DNA of 41,092 nucleotides from Oscillospiraceae bacterium (GCA_902761635.1 CACWLG010000055.1:1-41092); one strand, 5' to 3'; counted from the stretch's first letter, positions 15,352 to 24,649 are shown. Notes: generated from the sequence alone by a model not told the origin. A program made the numbers and translations.

Positions 15352-15899
15352 AATTCCTTTTTGACGGAATTGATTATGGCATCAACATCAGCTCCGATAA
15401 TGTCAAGCCCTGTGGCTTTGATCAGCCTGAATTCCGAGATACCGTAAAAACTCTGTGCCAGCGCTTTGACGTATCCGGCTCCGTATTCTTCGGGGAAGAA
15501 ATCCCCGCCGACAGTTGTGACATATGTCAGACATTTTGCCCTGCACAAGCCGGTGGGTATTCCTTCCGGCGTATAGTAAAACGTGATTCCCCGGACGTTG
15601 ATCTGCTCGAAATATTGCTTTAATGCCGCGGGAAAAGACAGATCCCAAAAAGGTGCGGCAATTATGATATTATCCGCTTCGGCGAATTGTTTTGCCAGAT
15701 CAAACATGGGATCACGGAAATCCCGCTCAGCAATCAGCCGGTCACGCCTGTTGAGGAAATCTTCATCAACAATCGGAAGCTTGCATGAGTTCAGATATAG
15801 TTCCTCGTATGGTTCATTCAATTTTGAAAGCAGATAGTCTGCCAGGTCTTTTGTTCTGGATTCTTTCCTGACACACGCATTGATAAAAAGCACCATCAT
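15348..15899 (-). CDS. NAD(P)H-dependent oxidoreductase, flavodoxin-like fold
   Basis: This 183-aa protein of the NQO/AzoR-like Flavodoxin_2 group reduces quinones, azo compounds or similar substrates through FMN. It shows the first strand and phosphate loop FINACVRKESRTKDLADYL, the strand and loop IIIAAPFWDLSFPAALKQYFE that contacts the isoalloxazine ring, and the second loop YVTTVGGDF. Two ATG codons (15899, 15896) follow AAAGGAG; the second has better spacing. The promoter at 15936-15964 is a near copy of the one at 327-355. The product is probably intact. Confidence 0.88.
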   Translation of the reverse strand: MMVLFINACVRKESRTKDLADYLLSKLNEPYEELYLNSCKLPIVDEDFLNRRDRLIAERDFRDPMFDLAKQFAEADNIIIAAPFWDLSFPAALKQYFEQINVRGITFYYTPEGIPTGLCRAKCLTYVTTVGGDFFPEEYGAGYVKALAQSFYGISEFRLIKATGLDIIGADVDAIINSVKKEL

Positions 15900-15935
15900 T
15901 GTTCTCCTTTGATCAAATCCCGAGCTGTCTTGCTG

Positions 15936-15964
15936 ATTATATCACGCATTTTGTCCTTCCACAA
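15936..15964 (-). promoter_or_regulatory. Promoter of the flavodoxin-fold oxidoreductase gene
   Basis: On the minus strand TTGTGG (15959-15964) and TATAAT (15936-15941) are 17 nt apart. The region is about 38/42 identical with the promoter at 327-355. Confidence 0.65.
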
Positions 15965-15992
15965 CAGACAAAGCCGGGGCAGTTTTTTTTCA

Positions 15993-16115
15993 TGAGCAAG
16001 GTACTGGCCGCGTATTATCCTGCCGGCGGGACAACGGGAAAGGTGGCAAAGAACCTGGCAGCTGCAGAGGGCGCCGATCTGCTTGAGATCAGGCCTGAGA
16101 CGCATATACGCTTTC
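15993..16115 (+). pseudogene. Remnant of a flavodoxin gene
   Basis: ATG 15993 starts MSKVLAAYYPAGGTTGKVAK and continues NLAAAEGADLLEIRPE. This is the beginning of a flavodoxin whose FMN phosphate loop would read like SxSGTTxKVA. After about 16110 similarity is lost and no flavodoxin body follows. There is no ribosome binding site. Flavodoxin genes commonly accompany LysR/aldo-keto reductase/hydrolase loci like the one to the left, so the gene was probably part of it. Confidence 0.65.
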
Positions 16116-16537
16116 GTTCCGTTCCTTTCCGCCGGGCTGTTGGCACTTTCCGATCTGCAGGATGTGAAGGAGCTTCGCAGTGTTTTTTCCAGACTATCTT
16201 CGGCCGTTATCTCCCGACACTCTGTGGCTCGTTACGCCCGACGCAAACAAGAATCCTGCCCAAGCGGAAATACCCTGACTCCCATGTGACGGCGATCCCG
16301 GGGGATTTTCTTCGTCCGCTTTTACATCACAAACAGGATATTGACCTCGTTTCTCAGAAAGGACTCGGCGCCGTTTTTATATGATTATACAGTATTTCGA
16401 TTGGACATTGCAATAGTGAATGCGTATAATGAAATCAGAACACAATGATTACTCGGCAGAGCATGACAGCATCCCGCTGGCATGTATCAGAATCCTGATG
16501 CGGCATTCTGCTCTTCACGGCTTCTTTTCGACATACG
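16116..16537. other. Non-coding stretch with a promoter-like site
   Basis: I see no gene here. TTGGAC (16401-16406) and TATAAT (16425-16430) with an 18-nt spacer look like a rightward promoter, but the reading frame that follows is only the antisense of the GH5 and permease genes. Confidence 0.4.
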
Positions 16538-16575
16538 AGAGACCGAGGCGACTGATTTCAGCCGTCTCGGTCTCT
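16538..16575. terminator. Hairpin downstream of the GH5 gene
   Basis: AGAGACCGAGGCG (16538-16550) pairs with CGTCTCGGTCTCT (16563-16575), including one G-T pair. It lies 40 nt past the stop of the leftward sugar operon and is a likely operon terminator, although the leftward T-run is poor. Confidence 0.5.
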
Positions 16576-16585
16576 TGCTCTTTCG

Positions 16586-16610
16586 GGCTGCTTTGCCGCA
16601 GCCTCTTTTT
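16586..16610 (+). terminator. Rightward intrinsic terminator
   Basis: GGCTGC-TTTGCC-GCAGCC followed by TCTTTTT, ending 5 bp before the stop codon of the GH5 gene. It would stop rightward transcription entering the sugar operon from 16.4 kb. Confidence 0.55.
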
Positions 16611-16614
16611 CTTC

Positions 16615-17562
16615 TTACAAAAGCGACAGCAGTTCACTGCGGACGCCGTCCATGCGGGGGTCGATAAAGCCGAAGTCCATCTGCTTCCAGCTCCAGAGGC
16701 TGTGGGCGATGCCGTGACGGTCGAAGACCTCGTGCAGATCCCGGAACCACTTGAGCGCCTCCTCCGGCGGCACCACATCAATGACGCCGAACTCGCCGCA
16801 GTAGAGCTCTGTGCCCTCCTTTTCCGCCTTCTCGACAGCCGGGGCGAGAAAGTCCTCAAACCAGGCGGGGGAGGCGCCGCATGCGTCATACGTACACCGG
16901 ACATCCTTGTAGTCAGGATTCCAGTAGGCGCCCTGGTGGGTGAAGATCATCGGCTCGTAGAAATGGAAGTTATAGAGCACATGCTCGTCAAAGGGTGCGT
17001 CAAGCTCCGGCAGGGTGCGGGCGCTGTTCCAGTGATAACTGCCGAGCAGAACCGGCGTCTCGGGCGCGTGGATGCGGATGCGACGCACGCACTCCCGGGA
17101 GATGCGCTTCCAGGCGGGCAGGTATTCCGCCTTCGTCACCTCGTTCAGAAGCTCAAAAACGATACGGTCAGGCTGATCCCCGTAGCGGGCGGCAAAGGCC
17201 TCCCAGATGGCGTAAAAGCGCGCCTGATACGCCTCGTTTGTAAAAAAGCCGTCCTCATGCTCCCCCGCGTCAAAGGAGAAGCCGGGGGTCTTGTGCAGGT
17301 CCAGCACCGCCTTGAGGGCATATCGCCGGCAGAGGGCGAAGGCATCGTCAATACGCCGGAGGCCCTTCTCCTTCATGCTGCCGTCCGCGTTCTGGATGAC
17401 GTTGTAGTCCACGGGGATGCGCACATGGTCAAAGCCGAGGGCCGCGATCTCACGAAAATCCGCCTCTGTGATGAAGGTGTTGAGGCGCTCCTCACTGTAA
17501 TCACACTGGGACAGCCACCCGCCCAGGTTTACCCCCTTATTGATGCCCAGTTCTTTCAGCAT
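16615..17562 (-). CDS. Glycoside hydrolase family 5 (endoglucanase-like), cytoplasmic
   Basis: This 315-aa TIM-barrel glycosidase lacks a signal peptide, so it acts inside the cell. Family 5 marks are NLGGWLSQ at the start, HVRIPVDY (47-54), the acid/base Glu141 in FELLNEV, the His/Tyr strand LYNFHFYEP and the nucleophile Glu257 in LYCGEFGV. It is the last gene of the sugar ABC operon, 15 nt after the second permease gene. A cytoplasmic location next to a cellobiose phosphorylase suggests it trims imported short beta-glucan oligosaccharides. That substrate is inferred from context. Confidence 0.88.
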   Translation of the reverse strand: MLKELGINKGVNLGGWLSQCDYSEERLNTFITEADFREIAALGFDHVRIPVDYNVIQNADGSMKEKGLRRIDDAFALCRRYALKAVLDLHKTPGFSFDAGEHEDGFFTNEAYQARFYAIWEAFAARYGDQPDRIVFELLNEVTKAEYLPAWKRISRECVRRIRIHAPETPVLLGSYHWNSARTLPELDAPFDEHVLYNFHFYEPMIFTHQGAYWNPDYKDVRCTYDACGASPAWFEDFLAPAVEKAEKEGTELYCGEFGVIDVVPPEEALKWFRDLHEVFDRHGIAHSLWSWKQMDFGFIDPRMDGVRSELLSLL

Positions 17563-17577
17563 AAGCCTGTTCCTTTC

Positions 17578-18450
17578 TTATCCCTTCACGGAGCCCGCGG
17601 TGACGCCCCTGATGATGGACTTGGAGAGGAGGATGTACACCACGAGCACCGGCAGGATGGCCAGCAGGATGAACATGTACACCTTGCCCATGTCAAACTT
17701 GGAGTAGTCGGCGGAGCGGAGCTGGGCGATCATGATGGGGACGGTCTTCATCTCGGCCTTGGTCAGCAGCAGGGAGGGCAGAAAATAGTTGTTCCAGGAC
17801 TGGACAAAGGAGAAGATGAGCTGTACGGCGAGCGCCGGCTTGAGCATGGGGAGAATGATGAAGTTGAAGGTGCGAAACTCCCCGCAGCCGTCCACGCGGG
17901 CCGCGTCTACGATCTCCATGGGGAGGTTGGACTCCATGTATTGCTTGATATAGAAGAACACGATGGGGGCCGCGACGCCCGGCAGGATCAGCACCCAGTA
18001 GTTGTTGGTCAGGCCGAACTTGTAGCAGATCTGCACGAAGCCGGAGGCAGACACCTGCGTGGGTATGACCATAATGGCCATGATGAAGCCGAAGAGAAAC
18101 TTCTTGCCCTTGAAGTCATAGGCCTGGAAGCCGTAGGCCGTGAGAGCGGAGAAGTAGGTGGTTAAAACGGCGGTGCAGGCGGCGACGATGAAGCTGTTGA
18201 GAAGGCCGCGGGGGATGTTGATGGAGCTGTCCGTCCAGGCGTTTCGGAAGTTTTCGAGCATGTGTCCGCCGGGAATCAGCGTGAAGCCGGCCTGAAGCTG
18301 GCCGTTGGAACGGCTGGCGTTGATGAACAGCATGACAAAGGAGAACAGGCACAGGATCGACAGGAAAATCAGGATGGCGTAGACGAGGATGCGCAGCACG
18401 GTGAGCTGCACCACGGCCCGTCTGGCTTCTTTCGGTGTGGCGGAATTCAT
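17578..18450 (-). CDS. Carbohydrate ABC transporter permease (MalG type)
   Basis: This 290-aa CUT1-family permease has six hydrophobic segments. The EAA loop is MEIVDAARVDGCGEFRTFNFIILPM, written here as VDAARVDGCGEFRTF with the family's G at the centre. The C-terminal RGVTAGSVKG is typical of MalG/LacG-type subunits. ATG 18450 has GGAGGGAG upstream. It is encoded 12 nt after the MalF-type partner, with which it forms the channel. The energising ATPase (MsmK-like) is not in this window; CUT1 systems often borrow a shared ATPase encoded elsewhere. Confidence 0.9.
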   Translation of the reverse strand: MNSATPKEARRAVVQLTVLRILVYAILIFLSILCLFSFVMLFINASRSNGQLQAGFTLIPGGHMLENFRNAWTDSSINIPRGLLNSFIVAACTAVLTTYFSALTAYGFQAYDFKGKKFLFGFIMAIMVIPTQVSASGFVQICYKFGLTNNYWVLILPGVAAPIVFFYIKQYMESNLPMEIVDAARVDGCGEFRTFNFIILPMLKPALAVQLIFSFVQSWNNYFLPSLLLTKAEMKTVPIMIAQLRSADYSKFDMGKVYMFILLAILPVLVVYILLSKSIIRGVTAGSVKG

Positions 18451-18462
18451 CTTTCTCCCTCC

Positions 18463-19398
18463 TTAATCCTTCTTGTTCAGTGTGCGGAAGACTACCAGGC
18501 TCAGCGCGCCCGTGATGATGAAGATGATCACGGAGATGGCGCCGGACATGCCGTAGTTCTTGCTGCCGCCGAGATAGTTGTTCAGATACATGACCAGCGT
18601 CATGGAGGTGCGGTCCGGCATGCCCTTGCCCTTGGTGAGGACCTGAGGCACATCGAACATCTGCAGGCCGCCGATCATGGCGGTGATGATCGTGTAGACG
18701 AGGATCGGCATCAGCAGCGGCAGCGTGACCTTAAAGAAGGTCTGCACGGAGCTGGCACCGTCCAGATTCGCCGCCTCAAACAGATCCTGGTCAATGCCCA
18801 TGATGCCCGCCATCAGCAGGATCGTGGTATTGCCGAACCACATGAGGAAGTTCATCAGACTGATCAGGCCGCGCACGGTGCCCTTGTAGGCGAAGAAGTC
18901 GATGGGCACATCGCTCCAGCCCCAGGCCTGGATGAGCTGGTTGACCGGGCCGACATTGGAGAAGAGGGTGAAGAACAGCATCGAGAAGGCCGAGGCCATG
19001 ATGAGGTTCGGCATGTAGATGACCGTCTTGAAAAACTGCTGGCCCTTGATGTTCAGCCGGTAGCTGGTGAAGAAGATCGCCAGCAGCAGCGCGATCAGAA
19101 TCTGCGGCACCGCGCCCAGCAGCCACAGGGTCAGGGTGTTGCCGGCATACTTGAGGATGTTGATGGTGCCGCTCTTGTCCGGGGTAAAGAGCTTGACATA
19201 GTTGCCGAAGCCCACAAAGTTGGGCCCGATCTGCTTGAGGCCCTCGCGGTAGTTTTCAAAGAAGCTGTTGTAGATGGTCAGCACCTGCGGCGCAAAGGTG
19301 AACACGAAGTACGCAAGGAAGAAGGGCAGGATGAACAGATAGCCCCACTTGGCGTAGGAGACCCCCTTCTGACTGCGGCGCAGCTCTTTTTCGTTCAC
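18463..19398 (-). CDS. Carbohydrate ABC transporter permease (MalF type)
   Basis: This 311-aa CUT1-family permease starts at GTG 19398 (VNEKELRRSQ), with GAGGGGG about 8 nt upstream. The frame is open further but without a site. Six hydrophobic segments and the EAA loop FEAANLDGASSVQTFFKVTL are present. Its gene lies between the solute-binding protein and MalG-type genes. A strong palindrome upstream (19494-19519) probably lowers permease expression relative to the binding protein. Confidence 0.9.
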   Translation of the reverse strand: MNEKELRRSQKGVSYAKWGYLFILPFFLAYFVFTFAPQVLTIYNSFFENYREGLKQIGPNFVGFGNYVKLFTPDKSGTINILKYAGNTLTLWLLGAVPQILIALLLAIFFTSYRLNIKGQQFFKTVIYMPNLIMASAFSMLFFTLFSNVGPVNQLIQAWGWSDVPIDFFAYKGTVRGLISLMNFLMWFGNTTILLMAGIMGIDQDLFEAANLDGASSVQTFFKVTLPLLMPILVYTIITAMIGGLQMFDVPQVLTKGKGMPDRTSMTLVMYLNNYLGGSKNYGMSGAISVIIFIITGALSLVVFRTLNKKD

Positions 19399-19493
19399 GG
19401 ATGATACCCCCTCGGAAACAATCTGTAATTGGAAGATGAAGAACGCATCGCGGCGCACGGCGCGTGTGCGCTCCGATCCGCTCTTTATGAAAG

Positions 19494-19519
19494 CGGGGCG
19501 AGGCATATGCCTCGCCCCG
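19494..19519 (-). terminator. Perfect palindrome between binding-protein and permease genes
   Basis: CGGGGCGAGGCAT (19494-19506) is followed at once by its complement (19507-19519), with CTTTCATAAAG after it on the minus strand. It is a likely partial terminator or RNA-stabilising hairpin that gives the binding protein its usual excess. Confidence 0.65.
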
Positions 19520-19555
19520 TAAGGTTTGCTGGTGTCCGCTGCAGTTCAGGTCAGA

Positions 19556-20842
19556 TCACGGAGTCACGATGGTGGGGTACTTCTCGTTGACGTAGAGGTA
19601 GAAGTTCTCCATGGCGGTGTCCTGATCGACGGAGCCGCGGTAGTACTCCTGGAGGGAGTTCTGCAGGCCCTCGTTGAGGAGCTGGTCATAGATGGTGTGG
19701 TTCTCCCAGACGATGTTGTCGGTCATCTCGGAGAAGACGGCGACGTCGTTCTGGCCGCCGAGGAAGGCGGAGCCGTAGTTGGGGTCAGCGGCAAACTTGG
19801 CGTTGACGGCCATGTTGTTGGAGAACTGGGCCTCGTTTGCGACAAGCTTGGTGCAGACATCCTCGTTGTTGATGAAGGTATTCATCACGTCGGCGAGCAT
19901 GCCGGGGTTATCGGAGCCGGCAGGCGCAAGCAGCCAGGTGCCGCCCCAGAAGTGGGCAGCGGGGCCTTCGCAGATGGCCCAGTCGCCGCTGCAGCCCTTC
20001 TCGGGATCCTGGGCATTGCCCATGCAGAAGTTGAAGTACCAGGCGGGGCCGAAGAAGCACATGGTCTTGCCGTCGGCAAACATCTGGACGTTCTTCTCAT
20101 CGTCCCACACGCCGGCAGTCAGGGTGTAGCCGTTCTTGATGAACGTATCGGTCTGGGCCATCCAGGCTTCGATCTGGGGATCAATCTGGAGATTGTTGTC
20201 GGCATCGACCCAGGGCATGGTGCAGTTGTTGGAGAAGGGACGGAAGGTCTCGGCAAAGGAGGCGGTCATGTAGTAGCCCTTGGCCTTGGCGTCGGCGGCG
20301 ACAGCGTTGAACTTGTCCCAATCGGACAGAGCAGCCTGCACCTCGGCAGGATCATCGGTGCCGAGCACGTCCTTGGCGATGGAGCGGCGATAGATCAGCG
20401 CGGAGGGGCAGCACTGGAAGGAGACGCCCTTGACAACGCCGTTGGCATCGGTCGCGGCCTGTACGGTGTACTTGTATGCGTTGGAGAAATCGGTCACACC
20501 CAGCGCCTGAATGTCCTGGGTGAAATCGGAATCGACGTACTTGAGGATGTAGTCAGCCTCGGCCAGGAACAGGTCGATCTTGTCGTCGTCCTTGGCGTCT
20601 GCCTGATTGAGCAGGGCGGCGTCGAGGGCGTCCTGATAGGCGCCGTTGTCGCTGGGAACGATGACCCAGTTGACGGTCACGCCTTCGGGGACGGTGTAGT
20701 ACTTCTCAAAGAAGCCCTTGAACTCTTCGTTCCACGCGTAGATGTTGAAGACTTTGCCCTCGGGTTCATCCGCGAATGCGGCGGGGACACAGAGTGCGAA
20801 TACCAGGACAAGAACCAGAAGTGATGCGATAAGTTTTTTCAT
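19556..20842 (-). CDS. Extracellular sugar-binding protein of the ABC importer
   Basis: This 428-aa type 1 solute-binding protein starts at ATG 20842 behind AGGAG. The signal peptide is MKKLIASLL plus a hydrophobic core ending in PAAFA-DEP. The recognisable fold includes FNIYAWNEEFKGFFEKYY, the central GVWDDEKNVQMFADGKTMCFFGP, and GGTWLLAPAGSDNPG. There is no lipobox: the only Cys of the signal stands in FALCVP. It would thus be cleaved by signal peptidase I and not lipid-anchored, which is unusual for a Gram-positive importer. Context (GH94 phosphorylase, GH5) points to cellobiose or cello-oligosaccharides as ligand. Confidence 0.88.
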   Translation of the reverse strand: MKKLIASLLVLVLVFALCVPAAFADEPEGKVFNIYAWNEEFKGFFEKYYTVPEGVTVNWVIVPSDNGAYQDALDAALLNQADAKDDDKIDLFLAEADYILKYVDSDFTQDIQALGVTDFSNAYKYTVQAATDANGVVKGVSFQCCPSALIYRRSIAKDVLGTDDPAEVQAALSDWDKFNAVAADAKAKGYYMTASFAETFRPFSNNCTMPWVDADNNLQIDPQIEAWMAQTDTFIKNGYTLTAGVWDDEKNVQMFADGKTMCFFGPAWYFNFCMGNAQDPEKGCSGDWAICEGPAAHFWGGTWLLAPAGSDNPGMLADVMNTFINNEDVCTKLVANEAQFSNNMAVNAKFAADPNYGSAFLGGQNDVAVFSEMTDNIVWENHTIYDQLLNEGLQNSLQEYYRGSVDQDTAMENFYLYVNEKYPTIVTP

Positions 20843-20892
20843 GATCTTTTCTCCTGTAAAAAAATATTTTTTGCGGGACGCCTGCCCGCGGA

Positions 20893-21903
20893 TTAACAAA
20901 TTTGCCGGACCGAGCCGCCCTCCTGCAGCCTGCCCTCCACGATCACGCGGTCGAGGATCGCGGTGCGCGGATGCTCGATCTGCTCGATGAGACGAGCCGC
21001 TGCCAGGCTGCCGAGCGCTTCGGTGTCCTGACGCCAGGTTGTGAGCACGGGACTTACGATCCGGGAGAGGGGGATGCCGTCATAGCCCACGGCGGAGATA
21101 TCCGCCGGCACCCGCAGGCCCGCATCGTGGATCGCATTGAGCCCGCCGATGCAGGAGTAGTCGTCCGGGAAGAAGATGCAGGTCGGTCTCTCGGGGCCCT
21201 CCAGCAGCTCCCTTGTAATGGCATAGCAGCTTTTCGGATCATGGAACACGCCCTGGCGTATCCATTTGTCCGGGATCTGAATGCCCAGCTCCTCACAGGC
21301 CCGGTGAAAGCCCGTAAGCCTGCCTGCGGTCACACTGGTGTCCTCCCCGTGGATGAGGGCGATTTTGCGGTGGCCCTTCGCCGCGACGAAGCGCACCAGC
21401 GCATCCATGCCCTTGAGGTTGTCGGACAGCACGGCGATGCGGTCGTTGAACACATGGTCGATGGTCGCCACCGGCAGGTCCGACTGCACCAGCTCCGTCA
21501 CCATGTGATCCGTGAAATCCACCGAGGCGATCACAACCCCGTCCACGCCGCGGTAGCGGCAGTGCTGGAGATAGCTGATCTCGCGCTGACCGAGACCCTG
21601 GTTGATGAAGGTGATGTCGTATCCGTGCCCTTCGGCCTCGCTGCGGATGCTGTCGAGCACGGTGGAGAAGAACTCATGCGCAAGGCCGCCGTGCATGGGG
21701 TCCACGAACAGGACCCCGATGTTGTAGCTGCGCTTGGTCTTCAGGGCCCGGGCGGAGGCGTTGGCCATGTAGCCCAGCTCATCCGCGATGCGCAGGATGC
21801 GGGAGCGGGTCTCTTCCCCGATGTCCGGCTGGCCGTTGAGGGCCTTGCTGACCGTGGCCGTCGAAACGCCGCAGCGTTGGGCAATGTCCTTCAGCGATAC
21901 CAT
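20893..21903 (-). CDS. LacI-family transcriptional regulator of the cellobiose locus
   Basis: This 336-aa repressor has the helix-turn-helix SLKDIAQRCGVSTATVSKAL (3-22), a hinge helix (ANASARALKTKRS) and a periplasmic-binding-like effector domain with VDGVVIASVDF and ADISAVGYDGIP. It is divergent from the cellobiose phosphorylase gene and precedes the ABC importer on the same strand. The same box, TAAACGATTAAG, occurs next to its own start and at the phosphorylase promoter. It therefore probably represses both directions and responds to a cellobiose-related sugar (inference). Confidence 0.92.
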   Translation of the reverse strand: MVSLKDIAQRCGVSTATVSKALNGQPDIGEETRSRILRIADELGYMANASARALKTKRSYNIGVLFVDPMHGGLAHEFFSTVLDSIRSEAEGHGYDITFINQGLGQREISYLQHCRYRGVDGVVIASVDFTDHMVTELVQSDLPVATIDHVFNDRIAVLSDNLKGMDALVRFVAAKGHRKIALIHGEDTSVTAGRLTGFHRACEELGIQIPDKWIRQGVFHDPKSCYAITRELLEGPERPTCIFFPDDYSCIGGLNAIHDAGLRVPADISAVGYDGIPLSRIVSPVLTTWRQDTEALGSLAAARLIEQIEHPRTAILDRVIVEGRLQEGGSVRQIC

Positions 21904-21921
21904 GGGGACCAGCTCCTTAAA

Positions 21922-21971
21922 CTTAATCGTTTACGTGATCTCAATGTAACGCAGTTCTTCAAAAATTGCAA
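21922..21971 (-). promoter_or_regulatory. lacI promoter and operator
   Basis: On the minus strand TTGCAA (21966-21971) and TACATT (21943-21948) are 17 nt apart. The operator-like TAAACGATTAAG (complement of CTTAATCGTTTA, 21922-21933) lies just past the -10, over the expected transcription start region. Confidence 0.65.
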
Positions 21972-22147
21972 GTCTTTTTTCGGAAAAAATCCTCCTTTGT
22001 AAGAAGATTGGTATACTTCCACAAAACAGGGCTGGACTATTTGGAAAATATCAACAAAAGAAAAAACGCATGATATGATGTCACGCTTCTGAAATACGGA
22101 TTTCTTTGTAAAATACATAGAAAAACTACTGATTTACAAAAAAGCAC

Positions 22148-22198
22148 TTGCTTTTTTCCAAAAAGTGCGGTACTCTCTAATAAACTTAAACGATTAAG
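22148..22198 (+). promoter_or_regulatory. Cellobiose phosphorylase promoter and LacI operator
   Basis: TTGCTT (22148-22153) and TACTCT (22171-22176) are 17 nt apart. The box TAAACGATTAAG (22187-22198), the same as near lacI, covers the start of transcription. A small inverted repeat GCACTT/AAGTGC (22144-22149, 22163-22168) overlaps the -35. Confidence 0.65.
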
Positions 22199-22213
22199 CG
22201 GAGGCGACGAATT

Positions 22214-24649
22214 ATGCAATACGGACACTTTGACGACGCGCGGCGCGAGTATGTGATCACCACACCGCGCACCCCTCTGCCCTGGATCAACTATCTGGGG
22301 AGCGAGGATTTCTTTACGCTGGTTTCCAACACGGCCGGCGGCTACAGCTTCTATCGGGACGCGCGCCTGCGCAGGCTCACGCGCTACCGCTACAACAATG
22401 CGCCGCTGGATCAGGAGGGCTTCCACCTATATATAAAGGACGGGGACTGCGTCTGGAATCCCGGCTGGCAGCCGGTGCAGACGGAGCTTGACAGCTACTG
22501 CTGCCGCCACGGTCTGGGCTACTCCGTGATCGAGGGAACCAAAAACGGCGTCAAGGTCACACAGGAGCTGATGGTGCCTCAGGGAGACAACTGCCTTCTC
22601 ATGCGTGTCACGGTGAGCAACGTCGGGGCGCAGGCAAAATCGGTCCGGCTCTTCCCTTATGTGGAGTTCTGCCTCTGGGATGCGATGGACGACTCCTCCA
22701 ACTTCCAGCGCAACTACTCCATCGGCGAGGTGGAGGTGGAGGGCGGCGCCATCTACCACAAGACCGAGTACCGCGAGCGCCGGGACCACTATGCCGTCTT
22801 CTGGGCAAACCGCACCCCGGCGGGCTTTGACACCTCGCGGGAGGCTTTTCTCGGCCTCTACGGGAGCCCCGCAAGGCCGGAGGCGGTGTTCGGCGCAGGC
22901 TGCACAAACAGTGTCGCCCACGGCTGGCAGCCCATCGCCGCCCAGCAGTTTGACATTACGCTTCAGCCCGGCCGGAGCGACAGCCTGCTCCTGGGCCTCG
23001 GCTATATTGAGAACCCGCAGGCGGAGAAGTGGGCAGCCCCCGGCGTCATCAACAAGACCCGCGCCGAGGCCATGATGGCCCGCTGCACCGACAGTGCCGC
23101 CTTTGACGGCGCGATGGAGAAGCTGCGCGCCTGCTGGGATAGGCTTCTGAACAACTACCGGGTCGTCACGGGTGATGCGCGCCTGGACCGCATGGTGAAT
23201 GTCTGGAACCAGTACCAGTGCATGGTCACCTTCAATATGAGCCGCTCGGCCAGCTACTACGAGAGCGGCATGGGCCGCGGAATGGGCTTTCGCGATTCCT
23301 GCCAGGATCTGCTGGGCTTTGTGCACATGATCCCGCAGCGCGCACGCGAGCGCATCCTGGACATCGCCGCCACCCAGTTTCCGGACGGCAGCGCCTATCA
23401 CCAGTACCAGCCCCTCACGAAGAAGGGCAACCTCGCCGTCGGCAGCGGCTTTAATGATGATCCTCTCTGGCTCATCGCCGGGACGGACGCCTATCTCCGC
23501 GAGACCGGGGACTGGAGCATTCTGGATGAGCAGGTGGATTTCGACAACGATCCCGGCCTGGCCCGGCCTCTTCTGGAGCATCTGCGCCGCAGCTTCCGCT
23601 ACACCTGCACCCATCTGGGCCCCCACGGCCTGCCGCTCATCGGCCGGGCCGACTGGAACGACTGCCTGAACCTCAACTGCTTCTCCGAGCATCCGGGGGA
23701 GAGCTTCCAGATCACCGGTCCCAGTGAAGGGCCTGTGGCAGAGAGCGTGTTTATTGCCGGCATGTTCGTCAAATACGGCCGCGCCTGGGCGGAAATCTGC
23801 CGCCATCAGGGCCTGGACGCCGAGGCGGACGAGGCGCTCACGGCCATTGAAAGCATGGAGAAGGCAGTGCTCGACGCCGGGTGGGACGGCGCCTGGTTCC
23901 GCCGCGCCTATGACGCTTTCGGTCACGTGGTCGGCGGAAAAGAGTGCGAGGAGGGCCAGATCTTTATCGAGCCCCAGGGCATGTGCGTCATGGCCGGCAT
24001 CGGCAAGGAGACGGGCGAGGCAGCCAAAGCCCTCAGGAGCGTTGAGGAGCGCCTGGATACCAGGTACGGCATTGTGCTTCTGAACCCCGCCTACACCCGC
24101 TATCATCTCGAGCTCGGGGAGATTTCCAGTTATCCCCCCGGATACAAGGAGAACGCCGGCATCTTCTGCCACAATAACCCCTGGATCGTGTGCGCCGAGG
24201 CGGAGCTCGGCCACGGGGACCGGGCCTTCCAGGTTTACCGCCGCACTGCTCCCGCCTTTATTGAGGACATCAGCGACATCCATCGCACCGAGCCCTATGT
24301 CTACAGCCAGATGGTGGCGGGCAAGGACGCTCCCAGCTTTGGCGAGGCCAAGAACTCCTGGCTCACCGGCACGGCAGCCTGGTCCTTCCTGTCGATCTCC
24401 CAGGCCATCCTGGGCGTGAAGCCGACCCTCGACGGGCTGGAGATTGCGCCCTGCGTTCCCTCCGGCTGCAGGGACTATACCGTGACACGAGCCTTCCGCG
24501 GGGCGGAATACGAGATCCGCGTACTCAATCCCGCGGGCGTGCAGCACGGGGTGAAGAGCGTTGCGCTCAACGGCAGGCCCCTCGAGGGCAATGTGATCCC
24601 GCCTCAGGCCGTCGGCACGAGGAACACAGTCGAGGTCCTGATGGGATAG
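22214..24649 (+). CDS. GH94 cellobiose phosphorylase
   Basis: This 811-aa cytoplasmic enzyme splits cellobiose with phosphate into glucose 1-phosphate and glucose. The N-terminal beta-sandwich starts with the family's [20 protein letters not shown]. The (alpha/alpha)6 barrel carries [19 protein letters not shown], a catalytic acid within [10 protein letters not shown] (Asp480/Asp483) and [11 protein letters not shown]. The C-terminal part has [13 protein letters not shown]. Length and motifs fit cellobiose phosphorylase better than the larger cyclic glucan or chitobiose enzymes, but specificity within GH94 is not certain. ATG 22214 has GGAGG 9 nt upstream. It is divergent from lacI and likely repressed by it. 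An intracellular phosphorylase fits the importer and GH5 enzyme encoded next door. Confidence 0.9.
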   Translation: MQYGHFDDARREYVITTPRTPLPWINYLGSEDFFTLVSNTAGGYSFYRDARLRRLTRYRYNNAPLDQEGFHLYIKDGDCVWNPGWQPVQTELDSYCCRHGLGYSVIEGTKNGVKVTQELMVPQGDNCLLMRVTVSNVGAQAKSVRLFPYVEFCLWDAMDDSSNFQRNYSIGEVEVEGGAIYHKTEYRERRDHYAVFWANRTPAGFDTSREAFLGLYGSPARPEAVFGAGCTNSVAHGWQPIAAQQFDITLQPGRSDSLLLGLGYIENPQAEKWAAPGVINKTRAEAMMARCTDSAAFDGAMEKLRACWDRLLNNYRVVTGDARLDRMVNVWNQYQCMVTFNMSRSASYYESGMGRGMGFRDSCQDLLGFVHMIPQRARERILDIAATQFPDGSAYHQYQPLTKKGNLAVGSGFNDDPLWLIAGTDAYLRETGDWSILDEQVDFDNDPGLARPLLEHLRRSFRYTCTHLGPHGLPLIGRADWNDCLNLNCFSEHPGESFQITGPSEGPVAESVFIAGMFVKYGRAWAEICRHQGLDAEADEALTAIESMEKAVLDAGWDGAWFRRAYDAFGHVVGGKECEEGQIFIEPQGMCVMAGIGKETGEAAKALRSVEERLDTRYGIVLLNPAYTRYHLELGEISSYPPGYKENAGIFCHNNPWIVCAEAELGHGDRAFQVYRRTAPAFIEDISDIHRTEPYVYSQMVAGKDAPSFGEAKNSWLTGTAAWSFLSISQAILGVKPTLDGLEIAPCVPSGCRDYTVTRAFRGAEYEIRVLNPAGVQHGVKSVALNGRPLEGNVIPPQAVGTRNTVEVLMG

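Noticed and set aside
16420-18165. 581-codon plus-strand open frame opposite the GH5 and permease genes
   Set aside because: It is antisense to two well-supported genes; its residue pattern (many G, V, H, D) reflects GC-rich third positions and no domain is visible.
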